Below are positions 24,754 through 31,521 of a stretch of DNA of 36,004 nucleotides, one piece after another. Position numbers and translations under genes: made by a program. A model generated the notes under the pieces. The model searched no databases, was not told the DNA's origin, and worked only from the letters and a program-made list of their open reading frames with translations. Source of the DNA: Rhodovibrio sodomensis (GTDB taxonomy: Bacteria; Pseudomonadota; Alphaproteobacteria; Kiloniellales; Rhodovibrionaceae); assembly GCF_016583645.1 (NCBI RefSeq), contig NZ_NRRL01000045.1:1-36004 (forward strand), in the 5' to 3' direction. Position 1 is the first letter of the stretch. Every line of letters begins with the position of its first letter.

Positions 24754-25284
24754 GTGCGACAGCTTGTGACCGCCCTCCCGCTGTGTCTGGCGCTGGCCGC
24801 CTGCGCACCGCAGCCGTTCGACGCCTCCGCCCCGTGGCAGCCGTTGGCCGCCGGCGACGCGGGACGGGCCTATCGCGGCGGCCAGATGGCGGCGGCCCCG
24901 TCGACCGTCTTCGACGCGTTCGAGCAAGACGCGCCGGACCGCCGGGACGCCCGGGACGGGCAAACCCAGGGGCCGGCCGGACCGCAGTCGCGGGTGCCCA
25001 ATCCGCAGAGCGGCGAGAACCCCTGGGCGACGATCCCGCGGAACCCGGTCGTGACCGTCTGCTACGGCTCGGTTCTGAACGACCGCGACCAAGTCCGCGC
25101 GACGGCCCGGCGCCTGTGCCCGAAGGGCGCGCGCCTGGAACTGATCCAGACCAGTACGTTCCAGAGCGACTGCCCACTGCTGCAGCCGACCCGCGCGGCC
25201 TTCCGCTGCTGGACCGGCGGCAACTCCGACAACACGGCCAAGGCCGACAACACGGCCAAGGCCGCGGAGGCCGGCGGTAACTAG
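24754..25284 (+). CDS. Lipoprotein of unknown function
   Basis: The 176-residue product from the GTG at 24754 has a type II signal, RQLVTALPLCLALAAC, with lipobox LAAC (Cys17 lipidated). A GTG at 24709 would extend the n-region by 15 residues; GGAGA lies 11 bases before my choice. A Pro/Asp-rich disordered stretch (about 20-90) leads to a small domain NPVVTVCYGSVLNDRDQVRATARRLCP...CPLLQPTRAAFRCW with four cysteines, likely two disulfides, a pattern I recall in other Rhodospirillales lipoproteins. The C-terminus holds two DNTAKA units from an exact 18-base duplication. Its TAG stop lies inside the CTAG end of a palindromic element. Confidence 0.75.
   Translation: MRQLVTALPLCLALAACAPQPFDASAPWQPLAAGDAGRAYRGGQMAAAPSTVFDAFEQDAPDRRDARDGQTQGPAGPQSRVPNPQSGENPWATIPRNPVVTVCYGSVLNDRDQVRATARRLCPKGARLELIQTSTFQSDCPLLQPTRAAFRCWTGGNSDNTAKADNTAKAAEAGGN
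25228..25263. repeat. Exact 18-base tandem duplication in the lipoprotein gene
   Basis: GACAACACGGCCAAGGCC occurs twice without a gap, encoding DNTAKADNTAKA near the C-terminus. Absence of any difference suggests a recent duplication. Confidence 0.9.
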
Positions 25285-25327
25285 AGCAAAATCGATGAAG
25301 GTCGAGTCGCCCTTGATCTTGCTCTAG
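25281..25327. repeat. Palindromic intergenic element with CTAG at both ends (type A copy)
   Basis: CTAGAGCAAAATCGAT...GATCTTGCTCTAG, 47 bases, is the clearest copy. The left CTAG gives the lipoprotein its stop codon; the right CTAG is the insertion target of the IS481 element. Before insertion it lay between two convergent genes and would have served both as a terminator. Confidence 0.85.
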
Positions 25328-26295
25328 ATGTGGAGCCTCAACAGGTTGTTCTCGGAGAGGCCGAGGCGGCTGATGGGTGTGTTGGTTTGCAGGCTACCAT
25401 GGGGTCGATGCCAATTGTAGCGATGCAGCCAGGCGGGCAAGTGCTCGGCGCGCTGGTCGGAGGTGGTATAGGCGTGGGCGTAGGCCCATTCGCGCAGGGC
25501 GGTTTGGATGAAGCGTTCGGCCTTGCCGTTGGTTTTGGGCGTGTAGGGTTTGGTGCGGATGTGGCGTAGGCCGAGCTGTTTGCAGGCCTCGCGGAAGGCT
25601 TGGGATCTGTAGCAGGCGCCGTTGTCGGTCATGACGCGCTCGACGGTGATGCCCAGGCGGGCGTAGTCGGCGACGGCGGCGTGCAGGACGGCGACGGCGC
25701 TTTCCTTGCGCTCGTCGGGCTTGATCTGGCTGAAGGCGATGCGCGAGGCGTCGTCGATGCAGACGTGGACGTACTCCCAGCCCATGCCGCCGAGCTTAGT
25801 GCCGCGGCGGTTGCTTTGGCCCTTACGATCGCCGGTGACGCGGTGGCCGGGCCGCTCGAAGCGGCCGAGCTTCTTGATGTCGAGATGGATCAGCTCGCCG
25901 GGACGGTCGCGCTGGTAGCGGCGCACCGGCGGGGCCGGGTCGAGGTCGCGCAGCCGGCTGAGGCCGGCGCGTTTGAGGACGCGGCTGACGGTGGCGGGGG
26001 AGACGCCGAGGTCGCGGGCGATCTGCTGGCCGGCGATGCGCTGGCGGCGCAGGTTGATGATCCGCGCTTGGGTCGCCTGGGATGTCGGTCGGCGCAGCTT
26101 GTGCGGCCGCGAGGAGCGGTCGCGGAGCCCGTCCGGGCCTTCGTCCTGGAAGCGCGCGACCCATTTGCGTGCGGTTTTTGTCGAGACCCCGAAGGCCGTG
26201 GCCACGGCCTTCGGGGTCTCGCCGACCTCCAGAATGCGGCGAGCAAGCAAGGCTCGACCGCGCGGTGTCAGACAGGCATTCTCGTGGATGTCCAT
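25324..26295 (-). CDS. IS481-family transposase
   Basis: The 323-residue protein has an N-terminal helix-turn-helix (about 12-60, AVATAFGVSTKTARKWVARF), a second one (about 75-112), and a DDE integrase core with Asp139 (LIHLDIKKLG), Asp224 (VMTDNGACY) and Glu260 (KTNGKAERF), and the C-terminal YNWHRPHGSL typical of the family. AGGGGGA precedes the ATG at 26295. The reading frame has no stop within the IS: its last Ile codon and the TAG are completed by the flanking CTAG target duplication. A 40-base perfect palindrome lies in the first helix-turn-helix coding region. Confidence 0.95.
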   Translation of the reverse strand: MDIHENACLTPRGRALLARRILEVGETPKAVATAFGVSTKTARKWVARFQDEGPDGLRDRSSRPHKLRRPTSQATQARIINLRRQRIAGQQIARDLGVSPATVSRVLKRAGLSRLRDLDPAPPVRRYQRDRPGELIHLDIKKLGRFERPGHRVTGDRKGQSNRRGTKLGGMGWEYVHVCIDDASRIAFSQIKPDERKESAVAVLHAAVADYARLGITVERVMTDNGACYRSQAFREACKQLGLRHIRTKPYTPKTNGKAERFIQTALREWAYAHAYTTSDQRAEHLPAWLHRYNWHRPHGSLQTNTPISRLGLSENNLLRLHI

Positions 26296-26381
26296 TCGGT
26301 CCCCCTGAGCGAGTTTGATGATCTGTCAATCACCAGTCTCCTCGGTCGGGACCGAGTGGACAACCTGTTGGAAGCTCACAT
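25328..26381. mobile_element. IS481-family insertion sequence, complete
   Basis: The 1054-base element has imperfect terminal inverted repeats: the left end reads ATGTGGAGCCTCAACAGGTT, and the right end, inverted, ATGTGAGCTTCCAACAGGTT. A 4-base CTAG target duplication flanks it (25324-25327 and 26382-26385); CTAG targets are known for IS481-type elements. It carries one intact transposase. No passenger gene is present. The fresh look (intact frame and target repeat) suggests recent insertion. Confidence 0.92.
26182..26221. repeat. 40-base perfect palindrome within the transposase gene
   Basis: The 20 bases from 26182 (CGAGACCCCGAAGGCCGTGG) are followed without spacer by their exact reverse complement. 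It spans codons 26-38 of the transposase (ETPKAVATAFGVS). Such perfection over 40 bases in a coding region cannot be ascribed to base composition. Confidence 0.9.
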
Positions 26382-27530
26382 CTAGCCGTCCGGCTGTTCC
26401 GCCGCCCATTCCGCCCGGACCTCCGGATTCGGTTCCAGGTCCAGGCGGCGCGCGGCCTCGCGGCGCAGGCTGTCGGGGTCGGCCAGCCGTGCGAACGCCC
26501 AGACGGCCGCGGCGCGGACAAGGTCCGACTGGTCGTCCAGCAGGCCGCGCGCGGTCTCGCTCAGCTCGGCGCGCCCGCTGTTGCCGATCGCGATCAGCAC
26601 GTTGCGCACGAACCGGGCGCGCCCGGTGCGCTTGATCGGGCTGGCGGCGAACACCTGCCGGAAACCGGCCTCGTCCAGCGTCGCCAGGTCGCGCAGGCGC
26701 GGCGCGGTCAGCTCGAGCCGGCCCTTGAAGGCGTCCTCGTCCGTGCGCCGGGCGAACTTGTTCCACGGGCAGATCGCCAGGCAGTCGTCGCAGCCGTAGA
26801 TCCGGTTGCCCATCAGCGGGCGCAGTTCGCGCGGGATGTGCCCCGTGTGCTCGATCGTCAGGTAGGAGATGCAGCGGCTGGCGTCGAGCTGGTAGGGCGC
26901 TGGAAACGCATCGGTGGGGCAGACGTCCAGGCAGGCCCGGCAGCTGCCGCAATGGTCGCCCTCCGGCCCGTCAGGCGCGAGCGCAAGGGTGGTGAACACC
27001 TCGCCCAGGAACAGCCAGTTGCCCCAGTCGCGCGACAGCAGGTTGGTGTGCTTGCCCTGCCAGCCCAGCCCGGCGGCCGCCGCCAGCGGCTTTTCCATGA
27101 CGGGCGCGGTGTCGACGAAGACCTTGGCCTCGGCCGCCAGGGTATCGTGCATCCAGCGCGCCAGCCGCTTCAGGCGCTTCTTCACCAGGTCGTGGTAGTC
27201 GCGGTTCTGGGCGTAGACGCTGATCGCGCCGCGTTCCGGGTGCTCCAGGATCGCAAGCGGATCGTGCGCGGGTCCGTAGTTCTGGCCCACCACGACGACC
27301 GAGCGCGCCTCCGGCCATAGCTGCCGAGGATGGCCGCGCCGGTCGGCGGTGTCGGCGAGCCAGCCCATGTCGCCGTGATAGCCGCGGTCGAGGTAGGTCT
27401 GCAGGTTGGCAGACGCGTCGGCGCCCAACTCGGCGGGCGCGAAGCCGACCGCGTCGAACCCGATCGCCAGGGCCTGGGCACGGATCGCGGCCTTTGGATT
27501 GGATACGGCTGGGGCAGCGTCGTCGGGCAT
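26382..27530 (-). CDS. queG: Epoxyqueuosine reductase
   Basis: QueG reduces epoxyqueuosine in tRNA to queuosine with cobalamin and two 4Fe-4S clusters. The 382-residue protein has the catalytic Asp140 in VFVDTAPVMEK, WQGKHTNLLS, the ferredoxin motif CGSCRACLDVCP (Cys194, 197, 200, 204), CISYLTIEHTG (Cys220) and CDDCLAICPWNKF (Cys247, 250, 254), plus a C-terminal HEAT-like tail (ARGLLDDQSDLVRAAAVWAF). The ATG at 27530 is used; an in-frame start at 27587 adds unlike sequence. Its TAG stop is formed by the CTAG next to the IS481 copy, and was so before insertion. Upstream on the same strand is the CBS protein gene (70 bases). The other que genes lie 2.4 kb away. Confidence 0.94.
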   Translation of the reverse strand: MPDDAAPAVSNPKAAIRAQALAIGFDAVGFAPAELGADASANLQTYLDRGYHGDMGWLADTADRRGHPRQLWPEARSVVVVGQNYGPAHDPLAILEHPERGAISVYAQNRDYHDLVKKRLKRLARWMHDTLAAEAKVFVDTAPVMEKPLAAAAGLGWQGKHTNLLSRDWGNWLFLGEVFTTLALAPDGPEGDHCGSCRACLDVCPTDAFPAPYQLDASRCISYLTIEHTGHIPRELRPLMGNRIYGCDDCLAICPWNKFARRTDEDAFKGRLELTAPRLRDLATLDEAGFRQVFAASPIKRTGRARFVRNVLIAIGNSGRAELSETARGLLDDQSDLVRAAAVWAFARLADPDSLRREAARRLDLEPNPEVRAEWAAEQPDG

Positions 27531-27599
27531 GGTGGGCAGTGTGACCGATCGATCGCGCCGGGCCAAACCGGTCCGGCCGGCCCGCACGCGGCTGGAATG

Positions 27600-28154
27600 C
27601 TACAGCACCGCGATCATGATCACGGTGTAGACCATCACCGCGCCCACGATCAGGAAGATGTGCCAGTTCCGGAACACCGTCGCCTTGGCGAGCTGGGTCG
27701 CCTGGCTCATCAGCTCCGGCCACGTGTAGGAGACGAAGTCGCCCTGCGTGAACACGGCCTTGAGACGGCCATCGTCGTCGACGATCGGCAGGCGGCGGAA
27801 GCGCTCGTTCGACATGATCCGCAGCCAGTCCAGCACGTCGTCGTCGGCGCGGGCGGTGCGCACCTCGGTGGTCATGATGTCGGACAGCTTGGTCGCCTGG
27901 GCGTCGCGCTTGGCGTTGACGATCTTGCGCATGACGTCGCGCTCGGTGACCACGCCCTCGACCTTGCCGTCGCCGTCGGTGACGATCACCGCACCATAGT
28001 TCCGCTCGCTCATCGCGGCGACCGCGTCCGCGACCGTGGCCTCGCGCCCGAAGGTGAGCGGGTTCGGCTTGGACTTGTATTCCGGCCGGTCGCTGATCCG
28101 CATTTTGGGCGTGCTCGGTGTGTCGGTATGGGCGGCCGCGGCTTGGGTGCTCAT
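27600..28154 (-). CDS. CBS-domain pair protein with C-terminal membrane anchor
   Basis: The 184-residue protein has two CBS domains, about 30-85 (FGREATVADAVAAMSERNYGAVIVTDGDGKVEGVVTERDV) and 93-145 (MTTEVRTARADDDVLDWLRIMSNERFRRLPIVDDDGRLKAVFTQGD). A single hydrophobic segment ends the chain (about 165-183, IFLIVGAVMVYTVIMIAVL), making it a tail-anchored inner-membrane protein with the CBS pair facing the cytoplasm. CBS pairs bind adenine nucleotides and regulate partners; stand-alone tail-anchored forms are uncommon and the partner is unknown. AGAGG lies upstream of the ATG. It precedes queG on the same strand. Confidence 0.85.
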   Translation of the reverse strand: MSTQAAAAHTDTPSTPKMRISDRPEYKSKPNPLTFGREATVADAVAAMSERNYGAVIVTDGDGKVEGVVTERDVMRKIVNAKRDAQATKLSDIMTTEVRTARADDDVLDWLRIMSNERFRRLPIVDDDGRLKAVFTQGDFVSYTWPELMSQATQLAKATVFRNWHIFLIVGAVMVYTVIMIAVL

Positions 28155-28247
28155 GGGCGTAAACCTCTCGCTGGTGTCTGCGTGTCCCGCGTTGAGGTGT
28201 TGCCCAGCCGCGCTCTGTCAAACCGTCGCACCCGGCCCGGCAGCCGC

Positions 28248-28439
28248 ATGGTTGTGCCGGCGCTGTCGGGCGGCCAACGCCAACGCGTCGCGCTCGCCGC
28301 CTGTGTCGCGGTGATGGAGCGTGGGCATCTGCCGCAGGTGGCCCCGGCGACGGCGGAACGCAGTCCGCTCGAGGAAGGGCAGGCGGTCCGGCTGACGGTG
28401 CGCGGCGGCTGGCTGATCCCGCGTCCGGATCCGGCTTAG
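28248..28439 (+). pseudogene. Remnant of an ABC-transporter ATPase (PotA/UgpC-like)
   Basis: A 63-codon frame strings together three pieces of an ABC ATPase: the signature LSGGQRQRVALA, then VAVMERGHLPQVAPAT, which resembles the 'IAVMxxGxIxQVGTP' region after the H-loop, then PLEEGQAVRLTVRGGWLIPRP, which resembles a TOBE-domain end. The Walker B, D-loop and H-loop segments that should lie between signature and second piece are missing, as is everything before. The in-frame joins suggest serial deletions. It could alternatively be a chance open frame, but the signature match is exact. No transporter partner genes remain. Confidence 0.55.
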
Positions 28440-28485
28440 GCGGACATGCCCGCGGGGCCCGGGTCGGGTTTCAGCTGCTTCGGTC

Positions 28486-29313
28486 TCAAGAGGTGGTCGC
28501 GTGACGGTCTTTTGTCCGGCGGCCGGTGCCGGCGCCTGGGTCGGTCCGCGTGCCGTCCAGGGAGTCGACGCGGCGGCGCAGGGTGCGCGGAGCGTAGTGG
28601 TTCAGCAGGAAGTCCTCGCTGAACCCGGCCAGGTCCTGCAGCCGGTCGAGGTCGAGGATCGTGGCCTTTTCGCGGTTGCTTTCCAGGATGCCCTGGTTGG
28701 AGAGCTGGCGCAGGGTCCGGTTCACATGCACCACCGACAGGCCCAGCGTGTCGGCGATGATCGTCTGAGTGACCGGGATGGTGAAGCGCTTGCCGTCGGT
28801 CAGGCCGCGCACCCTCAAGCGGGCCCAGAGCTCCAGGAACAGGTGGGCGACCCGCTCGGCCGCCGAGCGGCGGCCGACGTTGACCAGATGCTCGGCCAGG
28901 ATTTCGTGTTCGCGCGCCGCCGCCCAGCCGAGCGCGACCCCCAGGCGCGGCGAGCGGCTGGTGACGGTGACCAGTTCGTCGGGCGTGAAGGTGGCGACCT
29001 CGACGTCGTTCAGGGTCGCCACGCTGGCGGTGCAGACGGCCGAGACCGGCGCGAACAGGCCGACGATGTCGCCCGGCATCAGGAACGACAGGATTTGCCG
29101 GCGCCCATCCGGCAGGGTCTTGCACGACGCCGCCCAGCCGTCGAGGATGACGTACCCCAGGGTGTGCGACTCCCCCTCGGTTACGATGTCGTTGCCGCGG
29201 GGGATGCGCTGATGGGCGGCGTCGATCAGGCTATCGAGCGCATCGACGTCATTGTCTTCGAAGTCGATAAACAGGGAAAGCTTGTTGTGAAGTGCCTTCG
29301 CGCCAGGCCGCAT
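28486..29313 (-). CDS. Crp/Fnr-family transcriptional regulator
   Basis: The 275-residue protein has a cyclic-nucleotide-binding fold (about 15-130; IVTEGESHTLGYVILDGWAASCKTLPDGRRQILSFLMPGDIVGLF) and a C-terminal winged helix (about 150-225; QTIIADTLGLSVVHVNRTLRQLSNQGIL). There is no N-terminal cysteine cluster of the FNR type, and the cAMP-contact arginine-serine pair is not evident, so the signal is unknown. The tail beyond residue 240 is basic and disordered. The form HTH 'QTIIADTLGLSVVHVNRTLR' is common in alphaproteobacterial stress regulators. It is divergent from the small gene at 29466. AGGAA precedes the ATG. Confidence 0.88.
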   Translation of the reverse strand: MRPGAKALHNKLSLFIDFEDNDVDALDSLIDAAHQRIPRGNDIVTEGESHTLGYVILDGWAASCKTLPDGRRQILSFLMPGDIVGLFAPVSAVCTASVATLNDVEVATFTPDELVTVTSRSPRLGVALGWAAAREHEILAEHLVNVGRRSAAERVAHLFLELWARLRVRGLTDGKRFTIPVTQTIIADTLGLSVVHVNRTLRQLSNQGILESNREKATILDLDRLQDLAGFSEDFLLNHYAPRTLRRRVDSLDGTRTDPGAGTGRRTKDRHATTS

Positions 29314-29465
29314 TCCACGTTCCTCGCTTTCCGCTTACTGTCCCTTGTGGCATAACAACGCCTCTCGTAACCTAGCGCCGTTGATATCGACGCGCAAAGC
29401 CTAATACGGGTGTTATGACGTCAGACGCTTAGCCACGATCGACACCCGACAGCGAGGACGCCGCG
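29314..29465. promoter_or_regulatory. Divergent promoter region of the Crp/Fnr-like gene and the small protein gene
   Basis: Two small symmetric sites stand out: GTTGATATCGAC (about 29379-29390, ten of twelve symmetric) and TGACGTCA (29416-29423). Either could be an operator for the Crp/Fnr-like protein; neither matches the FNR box TTGAT-N4-ATCAA in full. Confidence 0.35.
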
Positions 29466-29750
29466 ATGACCGACGATCCCGCCGCAGGCGATGCCGATGC
29501 CAAAGCGGCGTTGCTGCTGATCCAGATGCTGATCCTTGCCTTGATCGAAGCCCGGGTGATCGACGGCGAGGCGTTCAGACGGATCGCCGACGATGCCTTG
29601 TCCACCGATCTGGAGGTGGACCCGGCGGTGCTGACGCAGATTATTCTGCGGCTGAACAGTGTCATTCAGGACACCTATGCCGCGCAGCCGGTGAATACCA
29701 GCCTGCTGGACCCCGGCGGCGAGGGGCCGGGCACCGATCCGATCGCCTGA
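29466..29750 (+). CDS. Small acidic protein of unknown function
   Basis: The 94-residue product has a GAGGA ribosome binding site and codon use like its neighbours. It is acidic and helical: KAALLLIQMLILALIEARVIDGEAFRRIADDAL at about 13-45 is hydrophobic and could be an amphipathic helix rather than a membrane segment. The C-terminus is Gly/Pro/Asp-rich. I do not recognise a family. Its position head-to-head with a Crp/Fnr-type regulator suggests it may be a target. Confidence 0.6.
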   Translation: MTDDPAAGDADAKAALLLIQMLILALIEARVIDGEAFRRIADDALSTDLEVDPAVLTQIILRLNSVIQDTYAAQPVNTSLLDPGGEGPGTDPIA

Positions 29751-29830
29751 GCCCGGCCGCGGACCGGGGGCGCGCCGTATCCGGTGGAAGCGCGCGCAAT
29801 ATTCGCGGGCAAGCCGAGCCCATCCTGCCC

Positions 29831-29899
29831 GCTCTTCAAGAAGTTAAAGCCACCTTCAGCCCGAAGGCCGTTTCGGCCTTCGAGGGTGTAGCTCTACCC
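29831..29899. repeat. Palindromic intergenic element at the end of queF
   Basis: Inner arms CGAAGGCCG (29862-29870) and CGGCCTTCG (29874-29882) with a TTT loop match the hairpin at 10971-10991. The right outer arm GGTGTAGCTCTA, read on the minus strand, starts TAGAGCTACAC, as at 10957; its TAG is the queF stop codon. The left outer arm is diverged. It can act as the terminator of the queA-tgt-queF operon. Confidence 0.7.
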
Positions 29900-30358
29900 G
29901 CGCCCGCGGTAGGGCGCGACGCCGGTGTCCGGCAGCCACAGGCCGGCCGGCGGGGCGTCGGTCTGGTAGAACACGTCGATCGGGATGCCGCCGCGCGGAT
30001 ACCAGTAGCCGGCGATGCGCAGCCAGCGCGGTTGGATCGCCGCCTTGATCCGCTTGGCGATGGTCAGCGTGCAGTCCTCGTGGAACGCGCCGTGATCGCG
30101 GAAGCTGATCAAAAACAGCTTGAGCGACTTGCTCTCCACCAGCTTCGCCTCGGGCGCGTAGTCGATCACCAGATGCGCGAAGTCGGGCTGGCCGGTGACC
30201 GGGCAGAGCGAGGTGAACTCCGGCGCGGTGAAGCGCACCAGGTACAGCTCCTCCGGGTACGGATCGTCGACGACCTCCAGGTCCGCCTCTTCGGGCGAGC
30301 GGGGGATCGCCCGGTCTTGGCCGAGCGCGGACAGGCGTTGATAGCGGTCTTCCGTCAT
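29894..30358 (-). CDS. queF: NADPH-dependent 7-cyano-7-deazaguanine reductase
   Basis: QueF reduces preQ0 to preQ1 in queuosine synthesis. The 154-residue protein is of the short, unimodular type: Cys52 in TSLCPVTGQPDF (49-60) forms the thioimide with the substrate, Asp59 assists, and SFRDHGAFHED (85-95, with His93 and Glu94) binds substrate. IVDVFY-like strand residues follow. It starts 29 bases after tgt and is the last gene of queA-tgt-queF. The TAG stop belongs to a palindromic element. Confidence 0.94.
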   Translation of the reverse strand: MTEDRYQRLSALGQDRAIPRSPEEADLEVVDDPYPEELYLVRFTAPEFTSLCPVTGQPDFAHLVIDYAPEAKLVESKSLKLFLISFRDHGAFHEDCTLTIAKRIKAAIQPRWLRIAGYWYPRGGIPIDVFYQTDAPPAGLWLPDTGVAPYRGRG

Positions 30359-30387
30359 GGCTCTCGCAGGTCCGAAGGTCGCGGGAC

Positions 30388-31521
30388 TCAGCTCTGGAGA
30401 GGCGGGATATCGCCCGCCGCCCAGCCGTCGGCAAGCGCCCGGGCGTGGTCGGCCAGCTCGCCGCGTTGGATCGCCGCGCGCAGCCCGGCCATCAGCTGCT
30501 GGTAGTAATGCACGTTGTGGCGGCTGACCAGCATCGGGCCCAGCATCTCCTCCGCCCGGATCAGATGGTGCAGGTAGGCGCGGGAAAAGGTCGTGCAGGT
30601 CGCGCACGTGCACGCTGGATCGAGGGCGCGCGCATCCTCCCGGTGGCGGGCGTTCTTCAGGTTGACGGTGCCGCCCGCCGTGAACGCCTGGCCGGTCCGG
30701 CCCGAGCGGGTCGGCAGCACGCAGTCGAACATATCGATCCCGCGCATCACCGCGCCGACGACGTCGTCCGGCCGGCCGACGCCCATCAGGTAGCGCGGCT
30801 TGTCCGCCGGCAGCTCGGGACAGGTGACCTCGAGGACGCGGAACGTCTCGGCCTGGCCTTCGCCGACCGCCAGGCCGCCGACGGCGTAGCCGGGCAGGTC
30901 CATGGCGCCCAGTTCGCGCGCGCTCTCCCGGCGCAGGTCGTCGTAGGTGCCGCCCTGGACGATCCCGAACAGGGCATAGCCGGGGCGCTGCCGGAAGGCG
31001 CGCTGGCAGCGCTCCGCCCAGCGCAGCGACAGGCGCATCGAGGCCGCGACCCGATCGTGCGGCCAGCCGGCCGGCGGGCATTCGTCCAGCTGCATGGTGA
31101 CGTCGGCGTCCAGCAGGTCCTGGATCTCGACCGACCGTTCGGGGGTCAGCGCGTGGCTGCTGCCGTCGATGTGGCTTTTGAACGTCACCCCGGTCTCGTC
31201 CAGTTTGCGCAGCTGGGCGAGCGACATCACCTGGAAGCCGCCGCTGTCGGTCAGGATCGGTCCGTCCCAGGCCATGAAGCGGTGCAGCCCGCCCAGCCTG
31301 GCGACCCGCTCCGCGCCCGGGCGCAGCATCAGGTGGTAGGTGTTGCCCAGCACCATCTGCGCGCCGGTCTCGGCGACGTCCCAGGGCGCCATCGCCTTCA
31401 CCGTCGCGGCCGTCCCGACCGGCATGAAGGCGGGCGTATCGACCGGCCCATGCGCGGTGTGCAGCCGGCCCAGCCGGGCCATCCCGTCGCGCGCCAGCTG
31501 GTCCCAGCGGAACCCGGTCAC
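30388..31521 (-). CDS. tgt: tRNA-guanine transglycosylase
   Basis: Tgt exchanges guanine at the wobble position of GUN-anticodon tRNAs for preQ1. The 377-residue protein has TDSGGFQVMSL (91-101, Asp92), GIVQGG (186-191), GGLAVGE (215-221), the nucleophile Asp266 in MFDCVLPTR, and the zinc site Cys304, 306, 309 (ACTCATC) with a His in SRHNVHYY. The start is the GTG at 31521-31519: it overlaps the queA stop as GTGA, giving a conventional VTGFRWDQLARDG N-terminus. The overlap implies translational coupling with queA. The frame is open far upstream, antisense-like to nothing real. Confidence 0.94.
   Translation of the reverse strand: MTGFRWDQLARDGMARLGRLHTAHGPVDTPAFMPVGTAATVKAMAPWDVAETGAQMVLGNTYHLMLRPGAERVARLGGLHRFMAWDGPILTDSGGFQVMSLAQLRKLDETGVTFKSHIDGSSHALTPERSVEIQDLLDADVTMQLDECPPAGWPHDRVAASMRLSLRWAERCQRAFRQRPGYALFGIVQGGTYDDLRRESARELGAMDLPGYAVGGLAVGEGQAETFRVLEVTCPELPADKPRYLMGVGRPDDVVGAVMRGIDMFDCVLPTRSGRTGQAFTAGGTVNLKNARHREDARALDPACTCATCTTFSRAYLHHLIRAEEMLGPMLVSRHNVHYYQQLMAGLRAAIQRGELADHARALADGWAAGDIPPLQS

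Noticed and set aside
25281..26381. Palindromic elements as a MITE derived from this IS481 copy
   Set aside because: They share the CTAG target, but the terminal sequences differ (ATGTGGAGCC versus AGAGCAAAAT), so this IS is not an obvious driver.
25600..26385. A 261-codon plus-strand frame across the IS481 element
   Set aside because: Antisense to the intact transposase, Val/Ala/Asp-rich, and without a family.
28486..29313. FNR-type oxygen sensor
   Set aside because: The N-terminal cysteine cluster is absent; the two cysteines present are in the effector fold, so only Crp/Fnr superfamily is claimed.
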